Assembly (NCBI GenBank): GCA_905215205.1
Contig: CAJMPK010000071.1
Coordinates: 1 to 7,564 of the forward strand
DNA from: an uncultured bacterium
GTDB taxonomy: Bacteria; Actinomycetota; Coriobacteriia; Coriobacteriales; Coriobacteriaceae
Reading direction: 5' to 3'
DNA: 7,564 nt
Made by a program: the position numbers and the translations under genes. This document shows positions 5,576-7,564 of the stretch, one piece after another. Each line of letters opens with the position of its first letter. Position 1 is the first letter of the stretch. Below the pieces are notes generated by a model. It was not told where the DNA came from and did no database searches. It saw only the letters and a program-made list of their open reading frames with translations.

Positions 5576-6511
5576 ATGATCCTCACCGTTACGATGAACC
5601 CGTCTGTCGATACGCGCTATCAGCTCGATGAGCTCATTATCGACGACGTCAACCGCGTGACGCCCGAAAAGACCGCCGGCGGCAAGGGCCTCAACGTGGC
5701 CCGTGTGCTGGGTCAGCTGGGCGACGACGTTGTGGCAACCGGTCTACTCGGCGGCCACATGGGCGCCTACATGGCTGAGCTCATGGACGCCAACGGTATT
5801 AACAACGACTTTGTGCCCATCAAGGGCGAGACTCGAATTTGCCTCAACATTCTCCACGCCGGCAACCAGACCGAGCTGCTCGAGAGCGGCCCGACAATTG
5901 CCCCCGAGGAGCTCGATGCCTTTACCGCCAAATTTACTGAGCTTGCGGGCAAGGCCGACGTCGTCACCATTTCGGGTTCTCTGCCCCGCGGTGTCGAGGC
6001 AGACTACTATGCCAAGATCACGGGCATTGCCGAGAACGCCGGCGCCAAGGTGCTGCTCGATACCTCGGGCGCTTCGCTCGAGGCCGCCCTTAAGTCCGAA
6101 ATTAAGCCCGAGCTGGTCAAGCCTAACCTGACCGAGATCAACGGCCTTCTGGGCACGAGCTTTACCACCGACGATGTGGACGAGCTCCGTTCCGCGCTCG
6201 CCTCTGACGCCCGCTTCTCCGATATCCCCTGGGTCGTCGTATCCATGGGCGCTGCCGGCTCCGTTGGCTTCCACAATGGCCGTGCGTTCCGCGCAAAGAC
6301 GCCCGATATCCCTGCCGTTAACGCCACGGGCTCTGGTGACTCCACTATCGCAGGCTTCGCACATGCCATCGCTGCTGGCGCAGACGACGAGACGGTGCTG
6401 CGTACCGCCAACACCTGCGGCAAGCTCAACGCCATGGATCCCATGACCGGCCATCTGGTCATGGACCGTTGGGACGAGGTCTACAACGGCGTTGTCGTGA
6501 CTGAGCTGTAA
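5576..6511 (+). CDS. lacC: PfkB-family tagatose-6-phosphate kinase (LacC type)
   Basis: A 311-residue cytoplasmic sugar-phosphate kinase, almost the same length as staphylococcal LacC (about 310). It would phosphorylate tagatose-6-phosphate, the AgaS product, to tagatose-1,6-bisphosphate using ATP. The N-terminal MILTVTMNPSVD and TAGGKGLNVARVLGQLGD (33-50; PfkB signature 1, GGKGLN) match LacC and 1-phosphofructokinases. SGSLPRG (133-139), KPNLTEI (182-188) and the C-terminal signature ATGSGDSTIAGF (250-261, catalytic D255) follow. The tail with TANT-GKLNAMDPMTGHL resembles LacC from memory. FruK (1-phosphofructokinase) is the main alternative; the tail and context favour LacC, and such enzymes can be promiscuous. 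AAGGAG (5564-5569) is 6 nt before the ATG. It is probably in one operon with the LacX-like gene and perhaps with the YhcH-like gene downstream. The aldolase for its product is not in the window. Confidence 0.87.
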   Translation: MILTVTMNPSVDTRYQLDELIIDDVNRVTPEKTAGGKGLNVARVLGQLGDDVVATGLLGGHMGAYMAELMDANGINNDFVPIKGETRICLNILHAGNQTELLESGPTIAPEELDAFTAKFTELAGKADVVTISGSLPRGVEADYYAKITGIAENAGAKVLLDTSGASLEAALKSEIKPELVKPNLTEINGLLGTSFTTDDVDELRSALASDARFSDIPWVVVSMGAAGSVGFHNGRAFRAKTPDIPAVNATGSGDSTIAGFAHAIAAGADDETVLRTANTCGKLNAMDPMTGHLVMDRWDEVYNGVVVTEL

Positions 6512-6525
6512 GAGTTTGGGCGACG

Positions 6526-6676
6526 GCTCCGGCATCGCTTGCTAGCTCATGTTGACGACAAGTGCGGTAGCATTATGCCGGGGCGCGACGCCGACTTTGT
6601 CGTGTTCAATCCCGACCTTACCCTGGTCGAGACGTATGTGGGTGGCAACAGCGTCGGTAATGCGTTTGCCGAGTAG
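6526..6676 (+). pseudogene. 3' remnant of a second nagA
   Basis: Bases 6545-6676 read as 43 codons plus TAG that align without gaps to the last 43 residues of the intact nagA (residues 347-389). By hand count 36 of 43 residues match, with 25 differences in 132 bases (about 81% identity), mostly at third positions. Conserved blocks include DKCGSIMPGRDADFVVF and LTLVETYVGG. Before 6545, the bases GCTCCGGCATCG (6526-6537) resemble the nagA codons for VPAR (3673 onward), but about 4 extra bases break the frame. The rest of the gene is absent: only 14 bases separate the match from the lacC stop. The in-frame ATG at 6575 has no ribosome binding site, so a protein is unlikely. The many silent changes point to an old, once-functional paralogue rather than a recent copy of the neighbouring gene. 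Flanks beyond the stop codons are not similar. Confidence 0.88.
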
Positions 6677-6708
6677 CCGCCAAAGAAACGATCCGAGAGG
6701 GGATTTAG

Positions 6709-7182
6709 ATGATTTACGGTGCATTGGGCGATATCGAGGAGTACCGTGGAATGCTCAAGGGCCTCGACGTGCTGATCGATTGGCTCGAGGAGAACGATCC
6801 GGCGAAGCTCGAGGTCGGCAGCCATCCGATTCTGGGCGACAAGGTCTTTGCGAACGTCATGGCTCCCACGACTCGTCCCGAGGCCGAGGCTCACTACGAG
6901 ACGCATCAGCGCTATCACGACCTGCAGATCGACGTCGAGGGTCGCGAGGCCTTTAAGGTTGCCACGGGCAGCCTGACGCTGGTCCAGGAGTTTGACGAGA
7001 AGGACGACTACGATCTGGTCGATTCCGACGCTTCGATTGCCGGCGATCTTGCTGACGATAAGTTTGCGCTGTTCGTTGCCGGCGAGCCTCACATGCCCAC
7101 GCTCGAGTTCCCGGGCGATGGCGCGCAGCCGGTCAAGAAGATCTGCTTTAAGCTGCTTGCAGACGCTTACTGGGAGGAGTAG
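6709..7182 (+). CDS. YhcH/YjgK/YiaL family protein (DUF386), possible sugar anomerase
   Basis: A 157-residue cytoplasmic cupin-like protein of the usual family size (about 150). The N-terminus MIYGALGDIEEYRGM is typical. The family core is YETHQRYHDLQIDVEGRE (63-80; E64, H66 and H70 are candidate metal or substrate ligands), then AGEPHMP (124-130, H128) and VKKICFKL (142-149). Characterised relatives include NanQ (YhcH), an N-acetylneuraminate anomerase, and EbgC, the small subunit of evolved beta-galactosidase. By analogy it may act on a sugar anomer in this amino-sugar pathway, but substrate cannot be read from sequence. AGGGGA (6698-6703) is 5 nt before the ATG. It follows the nagA remnant with no terminator in between, so it could be the last gene of the lacX-lacC transcript. 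No strong terminator follows; a weak inverted repeat lies at 7241-7286. Confidence 0.87.
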   Translation: MIYGALGDIEEYRGMLKGLDVLIDWLEENDPAKLEVGSHPILGDKVFANVMAPTTRPEAEAHYETHQRYHDLQIDVEGREAFKVATGSLTLVQEFDEKDDYDLVDSDASIAGDLADDKFALFVAGEPHMPTLEFPGDGAQPVKKICFKLLADAYWEE

Positions 7183-7356
7183 CGCACTGCTCGGCTGAGC
7201 TGCTCGTCTGATGGCGTGATTCCATTGAGGAGCACGCTTGAGCCCCGTTAATCGCGGTTCCCTTGGGGATTGCGGTTGGCGGGGCTTGTTGTTGAGTAGG
7301 GGAGTTGCCGACGGCGTTGTGCTTGGATTGGCGGATGCGCGCTCGAAATCGGCAAC
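7183..7356. other. Intergenic region between the YhcH-like gene and the tRNA terminator
   Basis: About 170 bases without a supported gene. An inverted repeat AGCCCCG (7241-7247) / CGGGGCT (7280-7286) encloses a smaller TCCC-TTG-GGGA hairpin (7259-7269) and is followed by TGTTGTTG, a weak T-rich tail. This could be a poor terminator for the YhcH-like gene. The segment also holds a near-direct repeat, ATCGCGGTT (7251-7259) and ATTGCGGTT (7269-7277). Confidence 0.4.
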
Positions 7357-7379
7357 AAAAAAGCCGCCCGAAGGCGGCT
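7357..7379 (-). terminator. Rho-independent terminator of tRNA-Thr
   Basis: On the minus strand, AGCCGCC-TTCG-GGCGGCT forms a 7-bp stem with a stable TTCG tetraloop, with the T run continuing from the stem base (A run at 7357-7362 on the plus strand). It lies 11 bases past the tRNA 3' end. Confidence 0.92.
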
Positions 7380-7390
7380 ATCTTGTGCAA

Positions 7391-7466
7391 TGGAGCCAGC
7401 GACCGGGCTCGAACCGGTGACCCCCGCTTTACGAGAGCGGTGCTCTACCAACTGAGCTACGCTGGC
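7391..7466 (-). tRNA. tRNA-Thr (anticodon CGT)
   Basis: A complete 76-nt cloverleaf on the minus strand. The acceptor stem GCCAGCG pairs with CGCTGGC (7 bp). The D arm is GCTC-AGTTGGTA-GAGC. The anticodon stem CCGCT/AGCGG encloses the loop CTCGTAA, giving anticodon CGT, which reads ACG threonine codons. The variable loop is GGGTC. The T arm is ACCGG-TTCGAGC-CCGGT. The discriminator is T, and the terminal CCA is encoded in the DNA. It has its own upstream promoter and downstream terminator, so it is a single-gene unit convergent with the YhcH-like gene. Confidence 0.97.
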
Positions 7467-7505
7467 GACCATGTGGTGACGCAACTGAGGCGTCAACGGC
7501 TGTCT

Positions 7506-7534
7506 ATGATACGGGACATCGCACATCCGCGCAA
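7506..7534 (-). promoter_or_regulatory. Candidate promoter of tRNA-Thr
   Basis: Read on the minus strand, TTGCGC (-35, at 7529-7534) and TATCAT (-10, at 7506-7511) are separated by exactly 17 bp and lie about 40 bp before the tRNA 5' end. A second possible -35, TTGACG, nearer the tRNA lacks a good -10 partner. Confidence 0.65.
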
Positions 7535-7564
7535 GGGTTCTGACGGCTTTTCTCACTTTAAATG

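Noticed and set aside
5744..6535. Long minus-strand open frame opposite lacC
   Set aside because: Antisense shadow of a clear PfkB-family gene; no recognisable domain.
6542..6724. Minus-strand reading frame over the nagA remnant
   Set aside because: No start context; the plus strand explains the region as a nagA fragment.
7238..7420. TTG-started 60-codon reading frame with a GAGGAG motif 5 nt upstream
   Set aside because: It runs through the tRNA terminator and into the antisense strand of tRNA-Thr, and its composition is dominated by those structures. No family resemblance.
7391..7466. tRNA-Thr as an attachment site of an integrated element
   Set aside because: No repeated copy of the tRNA 3' end, integrase or phage gene is seen in the window.
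7248..7556. Minus-strand reading frame containing VAQLVEHRSRKAGVTGSSPV
   Set aside because: This peptide is a familiar artefact of translating a tRNA gene; the region is tRNA-Thr.
1..7564. CRISPR array, insertion sequence or phage/defence genes
   Set aside because: No regularly spaced repeats, transposase or defence-type domains were found in any reading frame.

Overview
The window looks like a chromosomal segment of a GC-rich, Gram-positive gut actinobacterium of the Coriobacteriia, most like Collinsella. This is a judgement from codon use, clear purine-rich ribosome binding sites, mannose-family PTS proteins and the style of the proteins; no search was run. The locus reads as an amino-sugar catabolism region, most plausibly for N-acetylgalactosamine (GalNAc) or the related galactosamine/tagatose route.

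Layout. Positions 1-335 hold the 3' end of a PTS EIID membrane subunit, followed by a strong terminator (402-440). A GntR/HutC-type regulator (520-1251) follows with its own promoter. The next gap carries a TATAAT promoter and a HutC-type palindrome (1290-1305), then agaS (1366-2532, SIS-domain amino-sugar-phosphate deaminase/isomerase) and a terminator (2551-2592). Next is nagA (2651-3820, N-acetylhexosamine-6-phosphate deacetylase). A flavodoxin-family gene on the opposite strand (3895-4479) converges on nagA, with a hairpin terminator between them. Then come a LacX-like aldose 1-epimerase (4635-5516), a LacC-type tagatose-6-phosphate kinase (5576-6511), a 3' remnant of a second nagA (about 6526-6676) and a YhcH/YjgK/YiaL-family gene (6709-7182). 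The window closes with tRNA-Thr(CGT) on the minus strand (7391-7466), which has a recognisable promoter and terminator.

How the genes could work together (inference from families and order). The PTS would import and phosphorylate GalNAc to GalNAc-6-P. NagA would deacetylate it to GalN-6-P, AgaS would deaminate and isomerise that to tagatose-6-P, and the LacC-type kinase would make tagatose-1,6-bisphosphate. The aldolase that would finish the pathway is not in the window. The LacX-like and YhcH-like proteins both belong to families linked to anomer interconversion. The regulator probably acts at the palindrome in front of agaS and would sense a sugar phosphate through its UTRA domain.

The points most worth a second look are the nested operator half-sites in front of agaS, the decayed second nagA between lacC and the YhcH gene, the presence of two anomerase-type genes in one amino-sugar locus, and an acidic insert in the EIID protein. 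I see no CRISPR array, insertion sequence, phage gene or clearly new system.
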